Assembly (NCBI GenBank): GCA_949987705.1
Contig: OX465281.1
Location: 162,144,393-162,208,392, forward strand
Source: Thereva unica
Taxonomy: Eukaryota > Arthropoda > Insecta > Diptera > Therevidae
Length of the DNA: 64,000 nt
Reading direction: 5' to 3'
Positions 11,005-22,063 of this stretch are shown in pieces. Positions within the stretch are counted from its first letter, which is position 1; every line of letters starts with the position of its first letter. The translations under genes were made by a program, and so were the position numbers. A model generated the notes under the pieces. The model was not told where the DNA came from. It saw only the letters and a program-made list of their open reading frames with translations, and made no database searches.

Positions 11005-11436
11005 AACGAAATAATGCACGATTACCACTCTACGCCTACCGGAGGACACATAGGACAATCCCGAATGTTCAAGAAACTGAAAGAAAAATACAGATGGGAA
11101 AATATGAGGAAAACCATAGCAAATTATGTTAATCACTGTGAGCTCTGTGCTAAAAATAAACACCAGAAGTACAACAAGGAACCCTTGGAAATCACAACCA
11201 CACCTGTAAAAGCGTTTGAAATAGTTTCCATCGACACAGTTGGACCTTTTACAAAGACAGCTGATAACAACAGATATGCAGTGACAATACAGTGTGATCT
11301 TAATAAATACATAACAATAATCCCTACTAAGGATAAGGAAGCGAACACCATCGCAAAGGCAATAGTTACTGGATTTATATTAACGTACGGATTAATGAAC
11401 AAAATCAAATCAGACCTCGGAACAGAATATAACTAG
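11005..11436 (+). pseudogene. G1 integrase, N-terminal piece
   Basis: First Met at 11014. Zinc-binding HHCC region: GGHIG, then CELCAKNK. It continues into the catalytic core with SIDTVGPF (first catalytic Asp) and stops just after SDLGTEYN, at the second catalytic Asp. The frame is cut by an insertion of about 1.4 kb; coding resumes near 12813. Strand and family agree with 6938-8722. In the intact element the two would be adjacent; here 2.3 kb of repeat lies between them. Confidence 0.85.
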
Positions 11437-11948
11437 TGGGATGTTGTGCTTAGAGACTAGCCACTAATTACGCTTTTTCATGGTATTCTTTCTGTTGAAT
11501 AACACTTCAGATTGGATGACAATATATTAAGTGGAGATTGATCCGCACTCACTTCCAACCCGCCGGATCTGGGAATCGAGGCCAATAATTCGAATGTGTC
11601 AAATTGAAGAAAAAAAAAGCACACCACACATGTAAACAATATAGAAAACGAATCTAAACATTTTTCTTTGGATTGGAGAAAAATCTAATGTGATGCACTT
11701 TGCACAACAGAATTAGGTGTATTATTTTACTTAAACATACATGTCTTATTGTTAAAAATTCGGCTTACCGCTCCCTAGTTTGGCCATGGAGATTCATAAG
11801 TATCACACTGACCAACGCTATATATAATTAATCTTGAAAAGTTTTTGTTAAAGGCTTATGTAGGTTATAAGTTGTGAGACTGCGTAATCTAAAACTTAAC
11901 AAAGTATTTAACAAACACTACAATATAATCATCATAGCTTAAAAAAAG
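11437..11948. other. Non-coding insert in G1, unassigned left part
   Basis: Begins CTAGTGGGATG right after the broken integrase codon. A stretch near 11560-11600 (GGGAATCGAGGCC on the plus strand) resembles a tRNA-type B box on the minus strand, so a SINE is possible. No open frame or clear terminal repeat was seen. Confidence 0.35.
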
Positions 11949-12260
11949 GAAAAATGTAAACAATAAAATTCTTTGATTCTTCACCCACGTCATGGTATAT
12001 GTCTTTATTCAATATAAACAATAGTTTTTGAGCAGCAAATAAAAACTATATGCCATAATTTCGTTATCATCGGTTTTTGTTCTGGAAGCAAATTTAGAGA
12101 CGTATTCATGTCAAAAACTTGTTTCATATGAAACAAAATCCCCGAAGGAAATTAAAAAAAAATTATTATAACGAAAAAAAAGCACCGCGAGCCAAAGGAT
12201 CGAACTCGCAGCCCCACAGACGAGGGACTTTCCCTAGCCCTTTATATGTAGTCCATGGAA
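11949..12260 (-). repeat. tRNA-derived SINE-like repeat, copy 1
   Basis: About 310 bp closely similar to 14143-14460 over its whole length. On the minus strand it starts with a tRNA-like head whose B box is GAGTTCGATCC (12198-12210 region), then runs into an AT-rich body. Two dispersed copies with the same ends argue for a family. No pol III terminator or target duplication was settled. Confidence 0.6.
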
Positions 12261-12261
12261 A

Positions 12262-12812
12262 TGGTACTTTAACATTGCAAAAATGCAGGACAAGGTTTTA
12301 TTTTTGGGATGTGTAGGGGGGGTCAGGGTGAGCTTAAGTTTGAGTTTTCGGGATTCTAACCCCCCCCTCCCCCCATTTGGCCACCATCTTGGAAAACGTA
12401 TGCAAATGGTTTTTCCACTATATCTCCGAAACGGCACATCTTACCGGAAATTTGCAAGGACACTTTTTGTTTAGAAAATCTACAATTTATTTCTTAGAAT
12501 CTACTTTAATCTACAATTTATTACTTAGAAATTTTGTGGTAAAATGAATAATTAAGAAGTTATAAGCCTTAGAACACAAAAATTAGTCACAATATTTTCT
12601 TTAAGGGCTCTTTTTTGTTGTTTAAATATACTTCTGGTTGAAATTTCCAGACCATTTTCTCAGTTTTTGGTCTTTTGACCAAGAGCTACATTTTGAGATA
12701 TTTCCCAAGTCTGTAGCTGCAGTACTTTCAGAGATGAAAGTAGGCTTCAGACGGACAGACGGGCAGACGGACAGAGCCTCTGTATAAGCTTTTTTTTTTT
12801 TGAAAAAGCTAA
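12262..12812. repeat. Unclassified interspersed repeat with G- and C-runs
   Basis: Contains a G-run (12311-12319 region) and a C-rich run (12360-12375), a segment ending GGCCACCATCTTGG, and a tail of ACGGACAGACGGGCAGACGGACAG (12750-12772), followed by a T-run. Tails built from ACAGACAG units recur in the 128-bp array family of this window. The right end joins G1 integrase at about 12812. Confidence 0.45.
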
Positions 12813-13409
12813 AAACCAAATTTTTACAGAAATTTGTAACATACTAAAAGTTAAACAACTATTTGCCACCGCTGCACATCCCGAGACAATTGGAGCTTTA
12901 GAAAGGAACCACAAATGCTTAAATGAATACCTCCGATGTTTCGTCAATGACAACAGAGACGACTGGGACACATGGGTACCGTATTACTCATTTTGCTACA
13001 ATACTACCCAAACACAACACATGGGTATACACCTTTTGAATTGGTTTTTGGTAAAATTTCTACTATACCTTCAGAACTAAAAGTTGAAAAGCCAGACCCC
13101 ATCTATAACTATGACCTTTATAATAAGGAACTAAAGTACAGGTTTCAGAAAGCATTAAACAAGGCCAAACAGTATCTTGAAACCTCAAAGGCAAATAGAA
13201 CTCAAGTCAGTAACCTCGACTGCAATCCGTTACCAATAAAAATAGGCGACAAAGTACTACTTTCAGTGCAAAACAGAAAAAAACTAGATCCTTTATATAA
13301 CGGTCCATATATAATTAAATCAATTGAAACAGTAAATTGCATAATAGAAGACGAAAACGGTAAAATAATGAAAATTCATAAAAATAGATTAAGGAAAATA
13401 AATAACTGA
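12813..13409 (+). pseudogene. G1 integrase, C-terminal piece (frameshifted)
   Basis: Coding resumes near 12813 and reads to the catalytic Glu (AHPETIGALERNHKC), then a core end, GYTPFELVFGK, and a C-terminal domain with GDKVLL and LDPLYNGPY. There is one frame change between about 12995 and 13020. The part from 12972 to the stop at 13409 is in another frame, which fits loss of one base in a C/A run. With 6938-8722 and 11005-11436 it accounts for one gypsy pol. Confidence 0.85.
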
Positions 13410-13445
13410 ACTGAAATATTATAATTACCAAATGAATAAAAAAAA

Positions 13446-13804
13446 AATTTAAAAACCGACTTCAGAAAAAAACCCGCGATGCACAAAAAAGGATGAAATA
13501 ATTGTTTGTAATTCTTAACAACATCAATCCAATAAGAATGGATCTAGAAAGAAGAATCACTTTTGAAGACGGTGCTAACACATGTGGGTGATATATTAAG
13601 GGCATAAGCCTAACAAAGAAATGTAAACAATTGCCGAAGCAAGAGTTAGTGCAATCAAAGTCAACTACTACCTGGCAGCGTCTTCAAAAGTGATTCTTCT
13701 TTCTAGATCCATTCTTATTGGATTGATGTTGTTAAGAATTACAAACAATTATTTCATCCTTTTTTGTGCATCGCGGGTTTTTTTCTGAAGTCGGTTTTTA
13801 AAAT
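13446..13804. mobile_element. Snapback element with perfect ~125-bp arms
   Basis: Left arm 13446-13571 and right arm 13679-13804 are reverse complements with no internal mismatch seen, around a loop of about 107 bp. The ends contain AAAACCGACTTCAG / CTGAAGTCGGTTTT. They lie in A/T runs, so the target duplication cannot be read. The element sits just downstream of the G1 pol stop. The GAAGTCGGTT motif also occurs near 14860, suggesting a larger repeat family. Confidence 0.75.
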
Positions 13805-13849
13805 TTTTTTTATTTCGTGCCTTTTAGTCCATTCATTTTTTAATATTGC

Positions 13850-14100
13850 CTGTAAGGAGCCTACGTTTTTACGACGCCACATAGCGAAGTGTATTCTACT
13901 TGTCACACCTTTTCAGTTGATACCCATGCCTGGGGTCGGGGAGCGCAATTGCAAAATTTGATTGCAGATTGTATTGTCATGCGAACTACACGTATGTGCA
14001 AAATTTGCAGTTGATCGGTTATATGGAACTGGGTCAAAATCAAGTTGCAAGATTTGTTTACACTATACACACATACAGATCAAGATAATATAAGGCATAT
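13850..14100. repeat. Remnant of the 128-bp array family
   Basis: One diverged unit (CCTTTTCAGTTGATACCCATG near 13907-13927) is followed by the sequence after the last unit of the 9.7-10.9 kb array: two GTGCAAAATTT-type segments and a TTGCAAGATTTGT tail. It shows that unit and tail travel together. Confidence 0.55.
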
Positions 14101-14142
14101 AAGAAGTTAAGTTGCCATTGACATCGGGGAAATTAAATGTAA

Positions 14143-14460
14143 ACAATAAACTTCTTTGATTCTTCATCCACGTCATGGTATATTTATTTATTCGATATAA
14201 ACAATAGTTTTTTGAGCTGCAAATTTCGTCATAATTTCGTTCTTATCGGCTTTTGTTCTGGAAGCAAATTTACAGACGCATTCACGTCGAAAACTTGTTT
14301 AATATGGAACAAAATTCCCCGAAGGAAATTAAAAAATAATTATTTTGTCGATATATAGAAAAAAAAGCACCGCGAGCCCTTGGGATCGAACTCGCACCCC
14401 ACAGATCCCACAGACAAGAATACTTGTCTCTAGCCCTTTGCGCTATGTCAAGTACTATCG
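14143..14460 (-). repeat. tRNA-derived SINE-like repeat, copy 2
   Basis: Second copy of the family at 11949-12260. On the minus strand the head has an A-box-like TAGCGCAAAGGGC and a B box GAGTTCGATCC. The body ends in TTGTTTACATTT. Confidence 0.6.
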
Positions 14461-14514
14461 GCCGCTGACCAATATGTTAATAAATCATTTCAGAAAAAAG
14501 AAAAAGAAAAAAAC

Positions 14515-14592
14515 CGGCTGCCCCGACCGGAATTGAACCTGCAACGCTGAATCGAGGCTCCGACGCTCTACCCACTCCGCCATCGGCCTGCT
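14515..14592 (-). repeat. tRNA-like SINE head or tRNA pseudogene
   Basis: The minus strand contains TGGCGGAGTGGGTAGAGC (A-box-like) and GGTTCAATTCC (B box), followed by a long T-run. The acceptor stem pairs only partly (GGCCGA against TCGGGG), so it is not a functional tRNA. It is best read as a pol III promoter-derived SINE head. Confidence 0.5.
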
Positions 14593-14599
14593 GCCAGAT

Positions 14600-15268
14600 T
14601 TACAACAATAAAGTAATTTGTTCGGTGACCATGAAATGTTTAGGTTGAACTTTAACAGGTTGAATTTTAACAGTTTTTTCTGCCTAACTTCGAACTCCGT
14701 TATCAGAATTTAGAAAAAATTTAACGGGACCACCGCACCGTGGGAAGCTCCCCCTTCAAATGAACCAAAAAAAAGCAAAAAAGTTATTGGGTTACAAAGT
14801 TATGCGTGAACAGGACCACAAAATACCTACACGTCGAATTGAGTAACCTCCTCTTTTTTGAAGTCGGTTAAAAATAGAGCTCTATTAGGATAATATAACT
14901 CGTATACTCCCATACGTCTAGGAAATAAACATAAGGACAAATTTCTAACATAAGATTCGTTATATTATACATAGTATAAACATAAAATAATAACATAATA
15001 ACTAATACCAACAGCAATTTAACAAAAAAAAAAACAAGAATATTTAATGTAAGAAAATAAAAATAAAATACAAAAAAAATATAAACAGTATGTTCATATT
15101 TTTTTTTTCCCCTAAGGGGAAGGGTGTAATAAACTTTAAATTACTTATTTTAAGTTTACCCCACGCAGCGCATTGTCTGTCCATACAAGGTCGAGGCCAA
15201 GGCGCCGGCCGCGCCGGTGCGGTGCAAGGTTGCAAGGTGGCATTCTTGTGTATGCACGATGCACAAGG
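14600..15268. other. Repeat debris without genes
   Basis: 14600-14870 ends with CTCCTCTTTTTTGAAGTCGGTT, matching the arms of the 13446-13804 snapback at its end. Simple A-rich sequence follows. A GC-rich stretch at about 15160-15265 (GGCGCCGGCCGCGCCGG) stands out from the surroundings. No coding frame is supported. Confidence 0.4.
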
Positions 15269-15560
15269 GGTGTTAGGTTGCGACCTTGCTCGGGCGCATG
15301 TGCCAACGACTTGCGACAGATAATTTCGCTGATCAGGGAATAATTTAGGAATTCATAAATATTTGCTGATTAGGTATTTATTAAGTACAATAGAATTTAA
15401 TGTTAATAATCAATGATTACTTTACTATTATTGTATTGGTAGCCCGAGGGCCGTATAAATAAGCCAAGCAATTAAATAAAGAAACAGTTGAGATACAGAA
15501 GTCAAGCCGTTAATTTTTTATTTCAAATAGTCTTGAGATATTGCTTTCGAGCATCCTCAA
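15269..15560 (+). repeat. Possible solo-LTR-like sequence
   Basis: Starts TGTTAGG. It has a TATA-like GTATAAATAAG (15452-15462) and an AATAAA signal 20 bases further. The right end and primer site are not identified. No second copy was found in the window. Confidence 0.25.
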
Positions 15561-15628
15561 GTGGAGTTAAAGCCGATAACTGGCTGCTCCAACAATAATT
15601 GAATTGAAGGAACATCAAGGGTTCTACA

Positions 15629-16103
15629 GTAATAATCGTCCCGTGACTCGTAAATAAACCGGCGACAAAATCGGTATTAAGTGATTCTTTCAGCGACAAA
15701 TTAGCGACAAAATATGGCGCAAACCTCGTTTCGCTATCACTTTCCAAATAAGAGATACACATGTTGGCCAGCCAGCTTGATAGGTCGATTGGTAATAATC
15801 GTCCCGTGACTCGTAAATAAACCGGCGACAAAATCGGTATTAAGTGATTCTTTCAGCGACAAATTAGCGACAAAGTATGGCGCAAACCTTGTTCCGCTAT
15901 CACCTTTTAAATAGAAGATACGCATATTGGCCAGCCAGCTTGATAGGCCGATTGGTAATAATCGTCCCGTGGTTCGTAAATAAACCGGCGACAAAATCGG
16001 TATTACGTGATTCTTTCAGCGACAAAATACGCCGCAAACCCCATTCCGTTATCTTGCTCAGATCGAAAGATACAATAGGTGGCCAGCCAGCTTGATATCA
16101 AGC
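15629..16103. repeat. Tandem repeat, 163-bp unit, three copies
   Basis: The phrase GTAATAATCGTCCCGTG recurs at 15629, 15792 and 15955, so the period is exactly 163. The third copy diverges near its end (GCCGCAAACCCC). Since 163 is not a multiple of three, the long minus-strand frames crossing it are not conserved protein repeats. Confidence 0.85.
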
Positions 16104-16250
16104 TAGCTTGCTCATTATTATATAAACAATAAGATGAGTGACAAAATTATTTTTGACGTAACAAATTAGCAACAAATTAGCGACAAATTATAAACCTACA
16201 CCCGTGTGCGGCACGACACTTTGGCCAGCTAGCTTGATATACCTGCCTTT

Positions 16251-16547
16251 ATGGCTCTGTTAGGCGTGACATTACCCAAAATCCTGCGATTGAATGATCA
16301 CATATTCCAAATAGCTAAAGAGCTACTATACAAAAAATTTGTTCATAATAGAACAACGCGACTGTGGAATACCTTACCCTGTCATGTATTTTTAAACGTG
16401 CTTCAATGTCTTCTACCGAAAGCTGGGCTTTTTGGGAAATTTTATGAAGAAGATGTACCTATTACTTCAGCACAAAAGTTCAGTTTCATTCAGTCATATA
16501 CGAGGATCGGCAACAAACTGGTTAATGAACTTTTCATGTACACTTAA
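16251..16547 (+). pseudogene. Possible C-terminal remnant of a non-LTR retrotransposon
   Basis: 98 codons with RTTRLWNTLP, a phrase typical of the end of jockey/CR1-type ORF2 proteins. The rest is not recognisable and no RT domain lies upstream. Tentative. Confidence 0.25.
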
Positions 16548-17912
16548 ACATCTGTAATCAATCATCCCTCGCTGCAGTTATGCATGAAAATACTCAACTT
16601 ACTAAAAGAATTTATTCAACGGATTTTATTAAATATTTGAAGTATTACATTATATCATTTCCGGATATGTACTCAAATATTTTAAACAACTGTTCGATTA
16701 CATTTCAGTCAGTGGTTGTGTTGAAAATACATCAATTTGCATAGTGCAATTACTATGTTGGGTTGGGTTTTAACTGAACTGCATCTGACACTTTTTATTA
16801 TTTCGGTGGATTTTCAATTAAGCATTTAATTATTGCTGGGTGCATATGGGAATGGATAAATGGGAATGGTTGATTCTAATATAGATGAAACACATTTGTG
16901 TTGATTAAAATATAATTGAAACAACTGGCGATGGCGTTAATATAGGACGATGAATTTTGTGAAGTTTTAATTTATTTATTTTGTTTTATATATTTTTAAA
17001 TAAAACTGGTTCAATCAATCTCCTTTGTATAACAGCAAGTGCATTTCATTTTTATATTGGGTTGACTTATATTTGTTCTATGAGTTTCAAATAATGTAAG
17101 TTAAGTAATTCAAGTAAAGAGCCACGAACAATGAATGAAATACTGGCAGCAAAAAAGGGTCAAAGGTCACGAAAATCAGTTTCAAATATTTCGTAAATTA
17201 TCGGTTTTAAGTAAATTTTGCCTGAGTAAAATCTGTCGTGAGATAAATCTGCATTAAAATGTCCTATACCAAATTTACGTAGAACCAAAAGTTTTCGAGA
17301 AATTGGGGTGAAAAACTGCAGAGCAATGCATAAGCAACTATTCTATACGAGTGAATGCTTATGGCAGCGTTATGAATGAGATCCCAGACACTATGAGATT
17401 ACAAGCCCATGAAGATTTAAAGAGTGCAAACCTTCTTCAGTGCGTATAAAAAATGTGAGTCTTCTGTTAATTTCTTTTGAAATTGGTATTAAAACTGCAC
17501 CGTTCAACATTTTTCAATAAATCTTCCTTTATTGAAAAGACTTCGATTATGTAGAACAATTTGTCTCAAATCGCTGCCGCGTGGACAATTCTGTAAACCA
17601 AATTTTGCTTGTGACCTAGCTTCACGAATATCTCGACGAATGTTTTCCTCAACTGCGTCAATTGTTAGTACATCGTTGGAGTAACAACGGTACTTAGCAT
17701 TTACCAATAAAAAAGGTCCATCGAGCAAATGTAAAACCGATAATTTAGGGCATATTTGAGAAAAACTAATTTTCGAGACCTATGAACCTCAATAACTTTA
17801 GTGGCCGGTCAGTTGGCTTCATGGACTTTTTGGAAAATATTTGTGACCCCAAAATAAACAGAATATCGCTGAAAAATCTCCAGTTGGATTTTTTTAGAGG
17901 TTTGGCCTTTTG
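16548..17912. other. AT-rich sequence without recognised genes
   Basis: No RNA gene, LTR or clear transposase was recognised. A 74-codon minus-strand frame (17504-17728) contains NDVLTIDAVEENIRRDI, faintly like the C-terminal end of Tc1/mariner-type transposases, but is too short to call. Confidence 0.3.
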
Positions 17913-20671
17913 AACTTCCTAGTATAGGGAAGTTATTGTAATCGGTCCGAAAATATAAATTGAAATTTTCAACGTATTTTCATTTTTCAAGGGATCTTGA
18001 AGCCTTAGCATTTTAAGCAAAAATTTGAGACTTCGTTGAGGTGTCGTTTGAAGCGTATTAACGGAAATATGATCTGAAAAGATTTTTAGAAAATTTGGTA
18101 AAGCCGTTTTTTGGTGTAAATGACATAAGTGATTTTTGTACCTCCACGATATCGCCCGGCACCACCAAAAATATCGACTTAGTTAACGACAATATAATTT
18201 GAAAAGATTTTTGTAATATTCGGTCGATACGTTTTTTGGGTTAACCGACATAAGTGACTTTTGTAGGTACCTGTACGATATTGCACGAACCTTAAAAGAA
18301 ATGGAGTTAGTTGGGGTGCCGTTCGAAGAATATTTACCAAGATATGATTTGAAAAGATTTTCATAAAGATCAGACAAACCATTTTTTGTTTAAACGACAT
18401 AAGTGATTTTTGTACCTGAACGATATCGTGAGAACCAAATACTAAATCGACTTCTTTGAGGTGCCGAAAGAAGAGTATTAACGAAAAAATGCCTTGAAAA
18501 ATTTTCCATAACATTCGGTCGGGCCTTTTTTTGTTTAAATAAAAAACTTCGGCTAAGTGTCGGAAAGACCTCAAATAGATTGTGCATTGTGCACAGCGAT
18601 AGCCTTCCAACAAATCGTCACTTGTCAAACAACCTTTGAAAATCGTGCAAAAAATCCGTTACCCTTTACAAACATCACGGGTTCTTCAAGCCTTGGATCA
18701 GCACTTTTTTGACGGGGAGTTGTTTTCAACGCGTGATACAGTTTCAGGAAATTGCGGCTCATCCCAGGATTTCCAGTAGTTACCGAAAAATTTGGTTTTT
18801 TTTGGTTAAGTTTGACAAGTACTATGTCCGGTGTCGCAGCGTGATTACTCAGATATAAAGTCACTTAGCTTTGAATTTAAAAAATTATAGACATAGTAAC
18901 ATTTTCAATTTCACTTTCGTATTTTGTTTTGTCAGTCAATAATAAATTAGAGTAGAGCCAATTGTTTTTCTATTTCTAAAATTATAACTAGTTGGTATGT
19001 GGGTAATGACGAACGAAGATGGAATAAACTGCCTACTTAAAAAATTGTTATTCGTTTAGCACTACTGGAAAATTGGCTAGTATCAGAACTGATGACAAAG
19101 CAATCCCGAGAGAAGCTAGTTCAAATAACTATAATAGTAGTAAATCCACAAGATTTTTCTAGAGAATTTGTTTTTCCTGAGCGTTAGCAAACAAACATTT
19201 CCTCCGTATTTCGTTCGCTGCACTAAATCGGGTGTTCAAATTCGTATTGAGCGTGTTGAAGCGAAGTTGACAAACTGAGAAGCGAATGACTTCATTTGGA
19301 AATTCCAAAGCTTTCCGGAGATATTAACAAAACTGTAACTGTTAAGTACTTGTCAGACTTAACCAAAAAGAATAAATTTTGCGGTAACTACTGGAAATCC
19401 CGGGATGAACCGCAATTTTCTGAAACTGTATCACGCTTAGAAAACAATTCCCCGTGAAAAAGTGCTAATCCAAGGTTTGAAAAATTCGCGCTGTTTGTAA
19501 AGGGTAACGAAATTTTTGCACGATTTTGAAAGCTTGTCGGATTTTTACAAGTGATGTTTTGTTCGAAGGCGCTATCGCTGTACTGAACCCAAAAAAGATC
19601 ACTTCATTTAGAATGGGTCTCATTCCATTGAGTTTATTAGATATTAGCAAAACTTGTCAATTTAAGGTCTTTCCGACAATTAGCCGAAGTTTTTCTATTT
19701 AAACAAAAAAGGGCCAACCGAATATTATGAAATTTGTTTCAGAGCATTTCTTCGTTAATATTCTTTTTTCGACACCACTTTGACCGACAATCAAGTTGAT
19801 ATAGTTTTTGGTTCGCGCGGTATCGTACAAAAATCACAAACGTCGTTTAAACAAAGAAAAAACGGTTCGACCGAATTTTATGAAAATCTTTTCAGATCAT
19901 ATTTTGGTTAATACTCTTCAAACGGCACGTCAACTAAGTCGATATCTTTTATAGTTCGCGCGATATCGTGCAGGTACAAAAATCACTTATGTCATTTAAA
20001 CCAAAAAACCGCTCGACCGAATATTATAAAAATCTTTTCAGATTATATTGTCGCTAATACGCTTCGAACGGCACCTCAAGTAAATCAATATCTGCAACAT
20101 CGTGCAGGTAGAAAAATCACTTACGCCGCTTAAACTTGATCTTTTCAGATCATATTTCGGTTAATACGCTTCGAACGACACCTCAATGAAGTCAATATCA
20201 TTTTTGGTTTGTGTTCTATAGAGCATGTATAAAAATCACTTACGTCCTTTAAACATAGCTACCGCAAGATCGATTTTTATGAAAATCTTTTAAAACTGTA
20301 CTTTCGGTAATACGCTACGATCGGCACCTCAAAGAAGTCGGTATCATGGTTGGTTCGTGCTATATCGTGCCGGTACAAAAATCACTTACGTCGCTTAAAC
20401 AAAAAAACGGCTGGACCAATATGATCTGAAAATCTTTTCAGATCATATTTCGGTTAATACGCTTCGAACGACACCTCAACGAAGTCGATATCAGTTTTGG
20501 TTCGCGTTATCGTGCAGGAAAAAATGACCACATCCGTACGCACACACACACATACTTCCTCCCAATTTTTTGCTTAAAATGCACCTGGGACCTTGAAAGA
20601 TGAAAATACGTTGAAATTTTCGATATTTACATTTTCGGACCGATTACAATAACTTCCTGTACTGGGAAGTT
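17913..20671. mobile_element. Foldback element with tandem-repeat arms (2.76 kb)
   Basis: The left end (17913) starts AACTTCCTAGTATAGGGAAG and the right end (20651-20671) is AACTTCCTGTACTGGGAAGT plus T; both are small palindromes. Left arm about 17913-18825 and right arm about 19345-20671 are inverted copies around a loop of about 0.5 kb. Each arm has several copies of a 120-130 bp unit with phrases such as ACAAAAATCACTTA(C/T)GTC and CGAACGGCACCTCAA; the right arm has more copies. Several arm-spanning frames are repeat artefacts. The layout matches foldback-type elements; no transposase is present. Confidence 0.75.
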
Positions 20672-20710
20672 AAAAAATAAAAATATTCAATTATTAAATT
20701 TTACAAAGTG

Positions 20711-20728
20711 GTCCTTCAAGCCGGATCT
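20711..20728 (+). promoter_or_regulatory. tRNA-Tyr-like primer-binding site of a decayed BEL element
   Basis: TGGTCCTTCAAGCCGGAT differs by one base from the BEL-C primer site at 35225, which complements the 3' end of insect tRNA-Tyr. It suggests the LTR-leader junction of another BEL-type element. The LTR itself was not delimited. Confidence 0.5.
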
Positions 20729-20780
20729 TTATTTCGCGATTCGGTATTACAGCTAAAAAAGGAAACAACATTCAACACAG

Positions 20781-21420
20781 ATGTGGCACTGGCAACAACA
20801 GCAGTTAAAGAAGATTGATTCATGGAAATCGCAAGTTCTGCGAGATGTATATTTCGCAATTCATCGTCGTTTTGTCACGGAGAATCTCGTGAAACGCCAT
20901 CTCAGGCAATTCCAAGGACTCCAGTATGACGAAGGCCAAAAATTGGAGCACAAGCGTGATATTATTAATTAATTAGGCGAAAATGCATTACTACGCGTCT
21001 GTGAATTCTTTGATATCAACGATGGCGACAAAAATAATGAATATAATTTGCTTTAACAGCGTCGCAGAAAGTATTGAGGAAGCGAGTTCTTCAAGTGTGC
21101 ATGAAAGTTTACTTGTCTTAGAGCAAATCGAAAACGTCGATGTAGAAAAGCTCAACAATGAGGTAGAACTTTGCACCAAGGAACTAATAAACGTTTAACG
21201 GAAACTTAATGAAGCAGAAGTTGAAGCAGAAGAGGTACCTTCTCAGGAAATCGACAAATTGAATGAAGACATTAAAATATTAGAAATGGAGTTGAGAGTG
21301 CTTCAAGCTAAAAGGGAGGCTTTGGAAAGTAAAAAGCAAGTACTTAATGCAGAGACCAAATTAGTAGAAAATACTCCTCCACACTCTGTCCGATCACAAA
21401 CATCGATGACGTCGAAATAA
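20781..21420 (+). pseudogene. Decayed gag-like coiled-coil frame
   Basis: Downstream of the tRNA-Tyr-like site, two short open pieces (20781-20972 and 20983-21198) are followed in the frame of the second by 74 more codons ending at 21420, after one in-frame stop (21196-21198). The distal part is Glu/Lys/Leu-rich with heptad-like spacing (EIDKLNEDIKILEMELRVLQ). N-terminal coiled coils are common in BEL gag proteins. No zinc knuckle or pol follows because the LINE fragment begins next. Confidence 0.4.
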
Positions 21421-21429
21421 TAATAATAG

Positions 21430-22063
21430 AGTTTCCCTTCTTATGCAGAAGGCGCACTTCTCAGCTGGGCTGAGAAACATTTACCACGACCACGTGGGCT
21501 CGGCTGAGACATGCAAATATATAGAAATAAATATAAGTACTAAAACACTCTAACAAGGAAGCCTGCTACAACAAAGAGGGAGTGGGTACACCAAGGACTC
21601 ACGTCACATTAAGAAGACTCTTTTTGAGAGCCTCTTCACTTGTAAGCATGCTAAAAACCCTAATATTTCTATTAACGTTAATAAGCATGCGATTAACAGG
21701 TTCGTACTTGCCATAATTGGTATTAGAGGAGTTAGTATGCAGATGCAGGAGAGGTACACCCCTCAAGCTATAATTACTCACTCTGAATGCCACTTGGCTT
21801 CGTAAGAAACCTGAGTCTATCTTGTCATTTAGTAACCGATGAACAAATATGACGTCAGCAACTTCACGTCTTTATGTAGGCAGCTTAAGTTGAGTAGTTT
21901 AAGCCTGTTTTCATAAGGCGGAAGGATGCGTGGGTCGTCCCAAAGGAGATGACTGAGTACGAAACGTACGAATTTTCTTTGAACCGATTCGACTCTTCCA
22001 ACTTGGGAGGAGTATTGAGGAGACCATACCTGGGAGGCGTATTCGAGTAAAGGCCTCACTAAG
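21430..22063 (-). pseudogene. Non-LTR retrotransposon, C-terminal part of ORF2 and 3' tail
   Basis: On the minus strand 22063-21829 reads LVRPLLEYASQVWSPQY and SVQRKFVRFV, typical of the region after the RT domain in CR1/jockey-type LINEs. The 3' tail ends in a short ATT repeat at 21417-21429. The upstream part is at 57252-58076, displaced by BEL-B; the CTAAG duplication (22059-22063 and 57247-57251) proves the two were one. Confidence 0.8.

Noticed and set aside
14515..14592. Functional tRNA gene
   Set aside because: A and B boxes are visible but the acceptor stem does not pair fully; a SINE head is more likely.
15523..15994. Two similar minus-strand frames with repeated peptide text
   Set aside because: The similarity comes from the 163-bp DNA repeat, whose length is not a multiple of three.
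18179..18628. Overlapping minus-strand frames in the foldback arm
   Set aside because: They follow the 120-130 bp repeat units, differ from unit to unit, and match no protein pattern.
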